A stretch of 64,000 bases of DNA from Geobacter sp. SVR (GTDB taxonomy: Bacteria > Desulfobacterota > Desulfuromonadia > Geobacterales > Pseudopelobacteraceae): the NCBI RefSeq assembly GCF_016865365.1, contig NZ_AP024469.1, forward strand, positions 2,634,501 through 2,698,500, in the 5' to 3' direction. Below the pieces are notes generated by a model that worked only from the letters and a program-made list of their open reading frames with translations, searched no databases and was not told the origin of the DNA. Shown piece by piece: positions 17,306-26,307 of this stretch. Numbering within the stretch: position 1 is the stretch's first letter; the number at the start of each line of letters is the position of its first letter. The translations under genes were made by a program, and so were the position numbers.

Positions 17306-17355
17306 GGCCTTACGACTCCTGCTGCCGTTCCGGGATCTGCATAGACAGCATCTCT

Positions 17356-18834
17356 TCAGCGCATGTCATACAAAACGACCGATTCGTTGAAATGCCTGCT
17401 TCTGATAAAGGCCATCTCCAGGTCGCAGGCCTTGACGTCGAGAGCGGTCATGGCAAGAATGCGCAGCCCCCCATCGATGGTGTTCTCAATGATGCTGAGC
17501 GGTCCGGAATGCTCATCGAGTCTCTGTTTCGGCGTCATGCCAAGGTGTACGAAGGTGTTGTCGTACATGATCCCCTTGACGTTGAGCTTCGGATTGGCTG
17601 CCTGTTCCGAGCGGTTGCGGATGGCAATCAATCGTTCCGACAGTGCCATTGCCCCCTTGCGCAGCTCTTCCAGCTCCAGGAACGAACAGGCCTGTTTCAT
17701 GCGAGCGCTGTTTTCCTCCTGCTCGTGAAGCAGCCGTTCGAACTCGGCCATTTCCCGGTAGTCGATGCCTGCATTGAAGGTGGTCTTGACCGATGCCGGC
17801 GATCCTGCCTTCTTGGTCTCAATCCCTCCCAGGGCGGTATAGCAGCCCCCCGCAACAGCCCCCCGGTTCACCATGATTTTTCCGAGGGTGCTGACCTGAC
17901 AATTATGGAGTTCCACATCGATGACCAGGTCCCCGGCGCACTCGACAGTGCAATCGTGTATGAAATTGGCCGTAATCGACCCGCCGCACCGGATGGAGCC
18001 CTTCTCCTGCCCGGCCATCCCGCAGAAGGCGATGTCCCCTTCACTGACGATGGAGCAGGCACCGATATTGCCGTTGACGCGCAGTCCTTTGATGGCGGTG
18101 ATGTTGAAGCCATCGAGCACATCCCCTCGCACCTCGACGAAACCGTTGAACACGATCGAGCCGACCCGGAAATCCACGTCACCCGCAACGACGTACTCCT
18201 GGGCAACTGAAATTTCACCCAGAGCAAGACATACCCGGCCGGCAATTTCGGCGATGAGCAGGCTGCCCTCTTCGCTGGTGCGAATGCCGTTGCCCACCTT
18301 GAGATCCAGCGCTTTTCCGGGCTGGGATGCAAGCATCTCCCCCGTCACCCCTTTGCCAGGTGTTCCGGGCTCGGGCGGGATGATGCGCGCAATCTCGTCA
18401 CCGGGCATGACATTAATGAAGGTCTGAACATTATGGAGATCGATGTTGGCGGAATCGTCACTTTCATGGGTATCGACCACCGACGGTTGAGCCAGGTAGG
18501 AGAGCCAGCCGTTTTCACCCTTCTCCGGCGTCACCCCTGCGGCTATCAGCACCATGGAAAGCGTACGCCCGGCGCCAGCCTCGGCCAGAAATTCCTCCAG
18601 CGCTTCAGGAATGACCCCTTCGGTAATGCCCGCTTCGGTGAGATATCCCAGCAGGGCATCCCTGGTAATACCGCTGTCAGGCCCCTGGGGTACGTAACTG
18701 CAGCGGCACTCCAGTCTGCTGCCTGAAATCCAGACATACAGGCGATAGCCGGAGCCCTGGAATTCCCTGCCCGCAATGCTCCTCCGCAGGGCTTCATCCG
18801 TATCTGAAAAGGTAGCGGAGAATGGAGTATCCAT
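17356..18834 (-). CDS. FapA-family (DUF342) polymer-forming protein
   Basis: The 492-residue protein has the DUF342 layout: an N-terminal domain, a central right-handed beta-helix (about residues 165-340, with repeats such as VVAGDVDFRVGSIVFNG and GNIGACSIVSEGDI), then a coiled-coil (around MAEFERLLHEQEENSARMK) and a short C-terminal beta part. Such proteins occur in bacteria with signalling or motility links; the role is unclear. The start at 18834 follows AAGGAG. It may be co-transcribed with the permease gene downstream. Confidence 0.85.
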   Translation of the reverse strand: MDTPFSATFSDTDEALRRSIAGREFQGSGYRLYVWISGSRLECRCSYVPQGPDSGITRDALLGYLTEAGITEGVIPEALEEFLAEAGAGRTLSMVLIAAGVTPEKGENGWLSYLAQPSVVDTHESDDSANIDLHNVQTFINVMPGDEIARIIPPEPGTPGKGVTGEMLASQPGKALDLKVGNGIRTSEEGSLLIAEIAGRVCLALGEISVAQEYVVAGDVDFRVGSIVFNGFVEVRGDVLDGFNITAIKGLRVNGNIGACSIVSEGDIAFCGMAGQEKGSIRCGGSITANFIHDCTVECAGDLVIDVELHNCQVSTLGKIMVNRGAVAGGCYTALGGIETKKAGSPASVKTTFNAGIDYREMAEFERLLHEQEENSARMKQACSFLELEELRKGAMALSERLIAIRNRSEQAANPKLNVKGIMYDNTFVHLGMTPKQRLDEHSGPLSIIENTIDGGLRILAMTALDVKACDLEMAFIRSRHFNESVVLYDMR

Positions 18835-19017
18835 GAAAGCTCCTTGTGCGGATCTTTGACACGATTTAATTAGCACCAACGACAGCAAAGAAGCAAATTT
18901 TTTCGGTCTCAGGCCGGGAGAAACCGAAGCAGCTCCCCAGCCGGGAAAATATATCCACCCACCTCAAATCTAGCTTGACTTGGTCCCATGTTTCAGTATA
19001 TAGAAAGGGACTCGAAT

Positions 19018-19094
19018 GGTGGCTATGGTGAAGCGGTCAACACTTACGACTGTGACTCGTACATTCGAGGGTTCGAATCCCTCTAGCCACCCCA
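19018..19094 (+). tRNA. tRNA-His (GTG)
   Basis: The extra G at 19018 (position -1, opposite C73) precedes acceptor GTGGCTA (19019-19025), which pairs with TAGCCAC (19084-19090); CCA is encoded. The anticodon arm TACGA-CTGTGAC-TCGTA gives GTG. A promoter TTGACT (18975-18980) with TATATA (18997-19002) lies just upstream. Confidence 0.96.
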
Positions 19095-19102
19095 AAAAAT
19101 CG

Positions 19103-19131
19103 AAAGCCACGTCAAACGACGTGGCTTTTTT
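19103..19131 (+). terminator. Terminator after tRNA-His
   Basis: AAAGCCACGTC (19103-19113) pairs with GACGTGGCTTT (19118-19128), then T residues. The stem could also serve the minus-strand gene ending at 19143. Confidence 0.9.
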
Positions 19132-19142
19132 CGTTTCAGGAC

Positions 19143-20525
19143 CTAGCCCACCTCGGCATAGTCCCGGATGCGGAACTCGGCTCCCAGCGAGTCGGCCAGC
19201 CTGCGGCAGGCCTCGATGTCGATTCCCGGCACAGTCACGGCGCTGGCCACCACGGTCGGAATGTGTTGTTGCGCCTGGCGAATGAAATCGCACATTCCTT
19301 CGAACCCGGCCTGGCCGAACGGGGTGTTGCACAAACGTTCGTAGGTCTCCGCGTCAGGCGCATTGAGGCTGACGGAGATGCTATCCACCAGCCCCGCCAG
19401 CTCCGGCAGGATATTGCGGCCATGCACCAGATTGGCTTGTCCGTCGGTATTGATTCGAACGCGATAGCCGCGCTGCTTCATGGCAGCGGCCACCTGCTTG
19501 ACCAGATCGAGCCGGATCAGCGACTCGCCGTAACCGCAGAAAACCACCTCGTCGATCCCCTGCGGCTCCCCTATGGCCGCCATCACCTCCTCGTAGGAAG
19601 GTTCCCCGTCCAGCAGCAGGTTGTGCCCCTTGACGGTGAAATCATCGAATTTTGCGCAGAAGGAGCAGCGGTTGGAACAGCGGTTGGTGATGTTCAGGTA
19701 GAGCGAATTCCTGATCATGTAGGCGATCTTGGTGGACTGGTCCCACAGCCGGATGCCGAACAGGTCGCGCACATTCTTGGTGGTGATGCGGGCCACGTCG
19801 GACAGGGTCAGCCCCTTCACCTCGGCCACCCGTTCCGCTGCCAGACGCACGTGGGCCGGTTCGTTGCGCTTGCCGCGATGCGGGACCGGCGACAGGTAGG
19901 GGCAGTCGGTTTCCACCAGCATGCGATCGATGCTGGTGGCCCGCACCACCTCCCGCAGCGCGTCGTTGGCGGGATAGGTGACGGTGCCGGGGATGGAAAT
20001 GTAAAACCCCATTGCAATCGCCTCGGCCGCCATGGCGGTATCACCCGAAAAGCAGTGCAGCACCCCGCTGTTCACCCTCTCCTCCTTGAGACAGGCCAGC
20101 ACCTGCTCATGAGCATCGCGGTCGTGAACGATGACCGGCTTGTCCAGCTCGCGTGCCAGGCGCAGCAGGCGGCGGAAGACCGTCTCCTGCTCGTCGCGGG
20201 GGGAGCGGTCCCGGAAAAAATCCAGACCGATCTCGCCGATGGCCACCACTTTGGGGCTGGAGAGCGCCAGCTCCCGGATCTCGTCGTAGCACTTTTCGGT
20301 CACCCCGGCGGCATCATGGGGGTGAATACCGACCGCAGCGTACAGGTGGGGATATTTGTCTGCCAGGGCCACCGACTCGCGGCTCGACTCGATATCCGTT
20401 CCGACCACCAGCATGGCAGCCACTCCGGCATCGGAGGCGCGCTGCAGCATCTGCTCGAAATCATCGGCATAATCGCGGTAATAGACATGGGTATGTGAAT
20501 CAATCAGGGTAATGGTGTCGTTCAT
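19143..20525 (-). CDS. TatD-type hydrolase fused to a radical SAM domain
   Basis: Residues 1-258 are a TatD metal-dependent hydrolase: DSHTHVYY, AVGIHPHD, GEIGLDF, VIVHDRDA, HCFSGD and ETDCPYLSP are the metal and active-site motifs. Residues 270-460 are a radical SAM domain with C283-x3-C287-x2-C290 and VVFCGYGES near 328. These match two families usually encoded by neighbouring genes (TatD and the TatD-linked rSAM protein). Here they are one chain with no stop or frame change between them. The reaction is unknown. Confidence 0.88.
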   Translation of the reverse strand: MNDTITLIDSHTHVYYRDYADDFEQMLQRASDAGVAAMLVVGTDIESSRESVALADKYPHLYAAVGIHPHDAAGVTEKCYDEIRELALSSPKVVAIGEIGLDFFRDRSPRDEQETVFRRLLRLARELDKPVIVHDRDAHEQVLACLKEERVNSGVLHCFSGDTAMAAEAIAMGFYISIPGTVTYPANDALREVVRATSIDRMLVETDCPYLSPVPHRGKRNEPAHVRLAAERVAEVKGLTLSDVARITTKNVRDLFGIRLWDQSTKIAYMIRNSLYLNITNRCSNRCSFCAKFDDFTVKGHNLLLDGEPSYEEVMAAIGEPQGIDEVVFCGYGESLIRLDLVKQVAAAMKQRGYRVRINTDGQANLVHGRNILPELAGLVDSISVSLNAPDAETYERLCNTPFGQAGFEGMCDFIRQAQQHIPTVVASAVTVPGIDIEACRRLADSLGAEFRIRDYAEVG

Positions 20526-20559
20526 GTGGGTACCTATCTATAAATTCTCTTCAAATCTG

Positions 20560-20660
20560 CCACGGAGGCACGGAGAAAACCAGGGACTGGGGACTGGGGA
20601 CCGGGGACCGGTAAATTCAAAACAGCTTGAGCCGCTCTCACTTTCTCTGTGTCTCTGTGG
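20560..20660. repeat. Intergenic inverted repeat with short tandem core
   Basis: CCACGGAGGCACGGAGAAA (20560-20578) faces TTTCTCTGTGTCTCTGTGG (20642-20660), an imperfect inverted repeat of 19-base arms. Between them lies a 7-base tandem array of GGGGACT/GGGGACC units (about 20584-20612). The whole sits in the 155-base gap between truD and the TatD fusion. It resembles repeats seen in other Geobacter spacers. Confidence 0.6.
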
Positions 20661-20680
20661 TAGAAGTTTTGAAGTTTCAA

Positions 20681-21907
20681 TCAAAAGGCCTTGGTGATCT
20701 CCCGGATCACGCTGGTGGCATAGCTCCCCTTCGGCAGGCTGAACTCCAGCAGCATGGTGCCACTCTCCACAGAACAGCGGGGCTCGCCCAGCGGCACCCG
20801 CAAGGGGCGGCGCTCACCCTCCATGACCAGCCCCTTGCCGAGATCGAAGACTTCCGGAGACAACCCTTCCTCAGCCAGCAGCTGTTGCTCGTCAGCCAGG
20901 ATATCCCCCGCAGGCCATTTCATCCTGGTCCCGAAAAGCGGGCCGGTGGCGGATATTTCGAAGCGAGCCGCGCGGGGCGCCTCCCGGGAGGCATCATCCA
21001 CCAGGAAGCAGGCGCCGTTGTCGTGTTTCCAGGCCAGATCGCCGGCCACCACTTGGTCGATGCCGCTCAGCCTCCGCTCCACGACACGATCGAACAGGCT
21101 GGACTGGCAAGCGGACAGGTACAGCTTCTTCAGGCGCGGATGCACGACGGCAAAGGCCTTTTCCCACTCCTGCGGGCGGGTTGCCAGCCGCCTCAGGATA
21201 TCCCGCTCCCCCTGGCAGTGCCGGGGCATCAGGCGCAGGGCTCCGGCCAGGTCCCCCTGCCGGTAGGCCTCGATGGCGGCTCTCCAATCGGCATCCCGCA
21301 CCGCCTGTGGCTCTCCCAGCAGGCACTCCACGGCTGCCTGCCAGTCGCGGCGCAGCATGGCCTTGCCGATCAGGTGTGAATTGCCCTGGGCACCATAGCG
21401 CTGAAAGCCGAACCGGTTCGGCACACCTCGCTCCTCAAGCAACGCAATGACCGCCGGGGCGGTTTCGGCGGCCGAGGCGATTACATCACGTACGGCGATG
21501 CGGAAGCGGTTGCCCTTGAGGTGCCCCAGCCGCAGCTTATTGCCGTGGCGCGCAGCAGCGATCACCCGCACCCCGTTCAGGTCGCGGCCAACAACATCTT
21601 CGGGCCGGATGCGCTGCAGGGAAATCATCTGGCGGGTGATGCCGACGCTGTCCTTCATACCGGCATAGCCGATATCCCGCTCCGGAGTGCGCAGTTCCCG
21701 GGCCACCCGGCGGATGGCCTCCAGGGTCGTCATGCCGCGCTTCTCGATGGTCAGATAGACATGCTCTCCCTCTCCGCACGGCTCATAGGCCGGAAGCTCG
21801 GTGACGACGAAATCCTCCGGAGACTCCTTGATGGTACCGCCGGTCTCGGGGATGCCGGCCGTCAGGTATCCCGCCACGCCCGGCAAAGAATTGCTCTGCG
21901 CCGGCAT
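20681..21907 (-). CDS. truD: tRNA pseudouridine(13) synthase TruD
   Basis: The 408-residue protein makes pseudouridine at position 13 of tRNA-Glu. The catalytic motif GYAGMKDSVGITRQ contains Asp 86; the segment NRFGFQRYGAQGNSH begins the second conserved block (TRUD domain, about 150-350). Length fits the family. The ATG overlaps the trmL stop by one base (TGATG), so the two tRNA-modification genes are coupled. Confidence 0.95.
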   Translation of the reverse strand: MPAQSNSLPGVAGYLTAGIPETGGTIKESPEDFVVTELPAYEPCGEGEHVYLTIEKRGMTTLEAIRRVARELRTPERDIGYAGMKDSVGITRQMISLQRIRPEDVVGRDLNGVRVIAAARHGNKLRLGHLKGNRFRIAVRDVIASAAETAPAVIALLEERGVPNRFGFQRYGAQGNSHLIGKAMLRRDWQAAVECLLGEPQAVRDADWRAAIEAYRQGDLAGALRLMPRHCQGERDILRRLATRPQEWEKAFAVVHPRLKKLYLSACQSSLFDRVVERRLSGIDQVVAGDLAWKHDNGACFLVDDASREAPRAARFEISATGPLFGTRMKWPAGDILADEQQLLAEEGLSPEVFDLGKGLVMEGERRPLRVPLGEPRCSVESGTMLLEFSLPKGSYATSVIREITKAF

Positions 21908-22383
21908 CAGGCGATCCTCCCGGTCTGGCGCAGGGCCTCGTACAGCACGATGCCGGCCGAGGTGGACAGGTTCAGGCTGCGCACGGTATTGGCCGGCATG
22001 GGGATGGTGATGGCAGTATCGGGATTGGCGGCAATGACTTCAGCCGGCAACCCCTTGGTCTCCTTGCCGAAGACGATGAAATCCCCCGGCCTGAACCCGG
22101 CCGCGAGAAAGCTGCGGGCAACCTTCGTGGTAAGATAGAAGAAGCGGCCATTCGGAAAGGCTGCCTTCAGTTGATCGAGCGACTGCCATATGCGCACCTC
22201 CACGCTGGACCAGTAATCCAGGCCGGCCCGCTTCAATTGCCGGTCGTCGATGGAAAAGCCGAGCGGCTCCACCAGGTGCAGGACCGTGCCGGTGGCAGCG
22301 CAGAGGCGGGCGATGTTGCCGGTATTGGGGGGGATCTCCGGCTCGACCAGGACAATATGGAAGGGGGATTCGAACAAGGACAC
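21907..22383 (-). CDS. trmL: tRNA (cytidine/uridine-2'-O)-methyltransferase TrmL-type
   Basis: The 158-residue SPOUT methyltransferase has EPEIPPNTGNIARL, FGKETKGLP and PMPANTVRSLNLSTS, the three TrmL/TrmH motifs that form the knotted SAM site. TrmL methylates position 34 of leucine tRNAs. The GTG at 22383 (VSLFESPF) is preferred over a longer frame to 22509 because AAAGG lies just upstream and the product is then of family length. Confidence 0.92.
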   Translation of the reverse strand: MSLFESPFHIVLVEPEIPPNTGNIARLCAATGTVLHLVEPLGFSIDDRQLKRAGLDYWSSVEVRIWQSLDQLKAAFPNGRFFYLTTKVARSFLAAGFRPGDFIVFGKETKGLPAEVIAANPDTAITIPMPANTVRSLNLSTSAGIVLYEALRQTGRIA

Positions 22384-22759
22384 ATGAACCTTTCTTGCAG
22401 GGCGCCGGAAGGCAGACTGCCTAAAAACTGAACGACGGACAACTGGACCCACCCGAGCCGGAAGGGGCCTTGAAGACCGGCGCAGGTACGGAAGCGCCTG
22501 ATTCGGCACCTGTTCAAAAGTAATACACTCATCGACCTAAATCAACAGCCGAGTGATTCCCGCCAAGGAGAGAAGCCGGCTCCGGCAGCGTAATTCCGGC
22601 CCTGAACGCATTGTGCCGCGACACGCGTATACAGGTTTTTGCGCTTCCCTCTCTTGCATTTTTTCGCCCGGGACGCTAGTATGCTCGTTCTTGCAGGCGT
22701 ACCGCTTACGCATTCGTCAGAACCATTCACTGTCATCACATCGGATATCGGAGAGCGCA
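22384..22759 (+). promoter_or_regulatory. Intergenic with likely serA promoter
   Basis: No gene is visible between trmL and serA. TTGCAT (22654-22659) and TAGTAT (22677-22682), 17 bases apart, lie about 75 bases before serA. No riboswitch or attenuator is recognisable. Confidence 0.4.
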
Positions 22760-24385
22760 ATGAAGATTATCGTTACGGATGAAGTATCGGCCGAAGGGCT
22801 CGCCCTGCTGACGCAGGAGCCCCGCATTCAGCTCGACGTCAGGCTGGGTCTCGAAAAGGAACAGCTGCTCGAAATCATCGGCGATTACGAGGTCATCATT
22901 ACCCGCAGCGGCACCACCGTGGACAAAGACCTGCTGAACGCCGGGCGCAAGCTGAAGATCGTGGCCCGGGCAGGTGTTGGCATCGACAACGTTGACGTCG
23001 ATTACGCCAGCTCCAAAGGGGTGATCGTGGTGAACGCCCCCTTCGGCAACACCAACAGTGCGGCCGAGCATACCATGGCACTGCTGCTCTCCTTCTGCCG
23101 CAACGTCACCATTGCCAACTCCAGCCTCAAATCGGGCGAGTGGAAGCGCGCCCCCTTCACCGGTCACGAACTCAAGGGCAAACTGGCCGGGGTGATCGGC
23201 CTGGGAAAGGTCGGCGGCCGTGTTGCCACGCGCCTGAAAGCCTTCGAGTGCGAGGTGTTGGCCTGCGATCCGTATATCTCCGTGAAACGCGCCAATGACC
23301 TGGGGGTCAAGCTGGTTTCCCACGAAGAGATCTACAAGAACTGCGACATCATCACCGTTCACACGCCGCTCAACGACGAGACCCGCGACATGATCGGCCC
23401 CAAGGAATTCAGCCTGATGAAGAGCGGCGTCATTATCCTCAACGTGGCCCGCGGCGGCATCATCAATGAACAGGCGCTCCTGGACAACCTGCTCAACGGC
23501 AAGGTCATCGGCGGTGCCGTGGACGTCTGGAGCGAGGAGCCCCCCAAGTCGGAGCATGTAAAACAGCTGATCGCCAGCAACCGGCTGGTGGTGACCCCCC
23601 ATCTGGGGGCCAACACCTTCGAGGCCCAGGTAAACGTGGCGGTGGATGTTTCCCGCGAAATTATCAACTACCTGGACGACAAACCGCTGGAGAACGCCGT
23701 CAACATCCCGCGCTTCGACCTGGCGCTGATGGACCAGATGCGGCCGTTCCTCAACCTGATGAACGTCATGTGCGATTTCGGCGTCCAGATTCTCGACGGA
23801 AACCCGGAAAAGCTCACCCTTTCCTACGCCGGTAACATCGCCCACTACGACTGTTCTCCGCTGACCGTCTGCGGCCTCTCCACCCTGCTGAACCGCATGG
23901 TGGACCAGGATGTGAACATGGTCAACGCCTCCCTGATCGCCGAGCAGATGGGCATTGTGGTGGAGGAAACCAAAACCACCCACTCGGATGCCTTTTCGAA
24001 CGTCATCACCCTGATCGCCGAAAGCGGCGGCAAGCGGCGCCTGATTTCGGGCACACTCTTCGAAGGCGCTCCCCGTATCGTGCGCCTGCGCAACTACACC
24101 ATGGATTTTGCCCCTGAAGAGCACATGCTGCTGCTGCATTACGCCGACCGCCCCGGCATGATCGGCAAAATCGGCACCATCATGGGCACCCACGACATCA
24201 ACATCGCCTCCCTGAACCTGGGACGCAGCGAAAAGAAAGGGGAGGCCATGGTAATCCTGTCCGTGGATTCGGCGGTACCATCCCATGTCGTCGACGAAAT
24301 CAGGGCCGCCACCGAAGCAACCTTCATCAGGGCGCTGCACATGCGGGCCGGAGCATGCTCGCGCAGTTGCAGCTGCGGCGCCTAG
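22760..24385 (+). CDS. serA: D-3-phosphoglycerate dehydrogenase
   Basis: The 541-residue enzyme oxidises 3-phosphoglycerate to start serine synthesis. It has a catalytic/NAD domain (GLGKVGGRVA near 155; catalytic HLGA near 280), an allosteric substrate-binding domain and a C-terminal ACT domain (about 468-530, HYADRPGMIGKIG). The end is unusual: after EATFIRALHM there is a 13-residue Cys-rich tail, RAGACSRSCSCGA. Lgt follows after 13 bases. Confidence 0.95.
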   Translation: MKIIVTDEVSAEGLALLTQEPRIQLDVRLGLEKEQLLEIIGDYEVIITRSGTTVDKDLLNAGRKLKIVARAGVGIDNVDVDYASSKGVIVVNAPFGNTNSAAEHTMALLLSFCRNVTIANSSLKSGEWKRAPFTGHELKGKLAGVIGLGKVGGRVATRLKAFECEVLACDPYISVKRANDLGVKLVSHEEIYKNCDIITVHTPLNDETRDMIGPKEFSLMKSGVIILNVARGGIINEQALLDNLLNGKVIGGAVDVWSEEPPKSEHVKQLIASNRLVVTPHLGANTFEAQVNVAVDVSREIINYLDDKPLENAVNIPRFDLALMDQMRPFLNLMNVMCDFGVQILDGNPEKLTLSYAGNIAHYDCSPLTVCGLSTLLNRMVDQDVNMVNASLIAEQMGIVVEETKTTHSDAFSNVITLIAESGGKRRLISGTLFEGAPRIVRLRNYTMDFAPEEHMLLLHYADRPGMIGKIGTIMGTHDINIASLNLGRSEKKGEAMVILSVDSAVPSHVVDEIRAATEATFIRALHMRAGACSRSCSCGA

Positions 24386-24398
24386 GCCACATCCGATC

Positions 24399-25175
24399 AT
24401 GCAGTTTCCATCAATCGATCCCGTCTTCCTTCGCATCGGCCCGCTCCAGTTCCGCTGGTACGGGCTGATGTACATCCTGGGCTTCATCGCCACCTACTTC
24501 ATCCTGCGGGGGGAAAGCGCCAGGAAGCGGCTCTCCCTTTCCCGGGACGACATTGCCGACCTGGTCTTCTATGGAGCCATGGGGGTGGTGCTGGGGGGAC
24601 GGCTCGGTTACATCCTGTTCTACAACCTCGGTTTTTACCTGACCCACCCGCTCAGGGTCTTTGCCGTCTGGGAGGGGGGCATGTCCTTCCACGGCGGGTT
24701 CCTGGGGGTCATCCTGGCCTTTGTCCTGTTCAGCCGCCGCAGAAAAGTCCCTTTCTGGACCCTGATCGACATGGCCGCCCTGTGCGCGCCGGTCGGGCTG
24801 GGGTTGGGCAGGCTCGGCAACTTCATCAACGGCGAGCTGTACGGCAGACCCACCGATGTTCCCTGGGGCATGGTATTTCCCAACGGCGGCAGTCAGCCCC
24901 GGCACCCGTCCCAGCTCTACGAAGCGTTCCTGGAAGGACTGGTCCTGTTCCTGATCGTGCGCTTTGCAGGCCGGAGATCTGCACGAACCGGCGTGGCGGC
25001 CTGGTCCTTTGTTGCCGGGTACGGCCTGTTCCGCTTCATCATCGAATTCTTCCGCGAGCCCGACGCTCAACTCGGCATCTTCTGGGGATACCTTTCCATG
25101 GGGCAGCTCCTCAGTCTGCCGATGTTCCTGCTGGGCACCTTCATGGTGTTCAGGATTTCCCGCTCCAATCCCTGA
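24399..25175 (+). CDS. lgt: Prolipoprotein diacylglyceryl transferase
   Basis: The 258-residue inner-membrane enzyme transfers diacylglycerol to the lipobox Cys of prolipoproteins. It has several membrane helices and the Lgt motifs FHGGFLGVI, GLGRLGNFINGELYGRPTD and RHPSQLYEAFLEG. The ATG at 24399 gives the usual FPSIDPVFLRIGPLQFRWYG start. It lies 13 bases after serA, with no hairpin between. Confidence 0.95.
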   Translation: MQFPSIDPVFLRIGPLQFRWYGLMYILGFIATYFILRGESARKRLSLSRDDIADLVFYGAMGVVLGGRLGYILFYNLGFYLTHPLRVFAVWEGGMSFHGGFLGVILAFVLFSRRRKVPFWTLIDMAALCAPVGLGLGRLGNFINGELYGRPTDVPWGMVFPNGGSQPRHPSQLYEAFLEGLVLFLIVRFAGRRSARTGVAAWSFVAGYGLFRFIIEFFREPDAQLGIFWGYLSMGQLLSLPMFLLGTFMVFRISRSNP

Positions 25176-25344
25176 CAGATCCGTCCTCGTATCAACTCTC
25201 GCCGTTGTAATTCAAACTTTTTCTGTCCCTCTCTTATTCGTAGGAGAGGGGTATGTTGCCGGCAGTTCAGCGTCTTTCCGAGATCTTCCTCTGCCCTCGA
25301 ACCGGGGGAGAAGCGTGAGTTATGCTTCCACAGCCTGCAAAGGA

Positions 25345-25374
25345 TTGAAAACGTCCGGTTAAACGGTATATAAT
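25345..25374 (+). promoter_or_regulatory. Ferritin promoter
   Basis: TTGAAA (25345-25350) and a perfect TATAAT (25369-25374) with 18 bases between lie 47 bases before the ferritin start. No clear iron-regulator box is visible. Confidence 0.65.
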
Positions 25375-25420
25375 CGCTTTCATGCCTATATAATTGATCG
25401 TACCAAGGAGGATGCCCAGC

Positions 25421-25942
25421 ATGATCAGCAAGAAAATGGCCGATGCGATTAACAAACACATGAACCTCGAACTCCATTCCGCCCACCTGTACCTTTCCAT
25501 GTCATCCTGCGCCAACGCGCTCGGGCTGAAGGGAGCTGCCACCTGGTTCAGCGTACAGTACCGGGAAGAAATGGCCCATTTTTTCAAGTTTTATACCTAC
25601 CTGATCGACCAGGGGGAGAACATCGAGCTGCTGGCGGGAAAAGCGGTTCCGAATCAATACAAGACGCTGCTGGAGATGGTCGAGAAAACCCTGGTCCACG
25701 AGCAGCTCATCACCAAATGCATCAACGATCTGAGCGAGCAGGCGGTCAAGGAAAAGGATCATGCCACCCAGATCTTTCTGCAATGGTTCGTCACCGAGCA
25801 GATAGAGGAAGAGAACAACGACCGCGATCTGATAGCCAAGCTGAAGATGGTCGGAGACAACGGATACGGAATCCTGATGATCGACGCAGAAATGGGACAG
25901 CGGGTTTTTACTCCCCCTCCGGGAACGACCGTGATGATCTGA
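25421..25942 (+). CDS. ftnA: Ferritin
   Basis: The 173-residue four-helix protein stores iron. Ferroxidase-site residues E17, E49/E50 and H53 are in place (NLELHSAHLYL and YREEMAHFF), with E-rich helix EQIEEENND further on. AAGGAGG precedes the ATG. It is followed after one base by a small Cys protein, so they form an operon. Confidence 0.94.
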   Translation: MISKKMADAINKHMNLELHSAHLYLSMSSCANALGLKGAATWFSVQYREEMAHFFKFYTYLIDQGENIELLAGKAVPNQYKTLLEMVEKTLVHEQLITKCINDLSEQAVKEKDHATQIFLQWFVTEQIEEENNDRDLIAKLKMVGDNGYGILMIDAEMGQRVFTPPPGTTVMI

Positions 25943-25943
25943 G

Positions 25944-26174
25944 ATGAAGATACGATTCTGCGAGCACAACAAAGGCAAAGGCAAGGTTTTCCGGCGGCTT
26001 CAGGAAGAATTTCCCGACCTGAACGTCAAGATAAAGAGCTGCGTCAAGCAGTGCGGCGCCTGCCGGGAAATGCCCATGGCAACCGTGGACGGTAAAAAGG
26101 TTACCGGTCACGACGGCGACCATCTCTACAAGAAGCTCGTCACGATCCTTTCCGAAAAGCGGAAGAAAGACTGA
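25944..26174 (+). CDS. DUF1450 small cysteine protein
   Basis: The 76-residue protein begins MKIRFCEHN and has SCVKQCGACREMP and DGKKVTGHD, the DUF1450 (YuzB-like) pattern of one early and three clustered cysteines, which probably bind metal or an iron-sulfur centre. It starts one base after the ferritin stop, suggesting a role in iron handling, though none is proved for the family. Confidence 0.75.
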   Translation: MKIRFCEHNKGKGKVFRRLQEEFPDLNVKIKSCVKQCGACREMPMATVDGKKVTGHDGDHLYKKLVTILSEKRKKD

Positions 26175-26208
26175 AGCAGCGGCTGCACAGATTATCCGCA
26201 CAAACAAC

Positions 26209-26252
26209 GCCGGCAGTCCCCCTCATGGTTCGAGGGTTCCCGGACTGCCGGC
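26209..26252 (+). terminator. Hairpin after ferritin operon
   Basis: GCCGGCAGTCC (26209-26219) pairs perfectly with GGACTGCCGGC (26242-26252), with an inner CCCTC/GAGGG stem. There is no T run, so it may act as a processing or weak termination signal. Confidence 0.55.
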
Positions 26253-26307
26253 ACCGCATTGTACACTTCCTAAAACGGCCGGCCGGGGCAAAATCTCCGA
26301 GCCGGCC

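Noticed and set aside
19263-20498. Plus-strand frame of 411 codons opposite the TatD fusion
   Set aside because: Shadow; the minus strand has all TatD and radical SAM motifs.
22736-24493. Minus-strand frame of 585 codons opposite serA
   Set aside because: Shadow of serA; composition is typical of reversed GC-rich code and no family pattern is seen.
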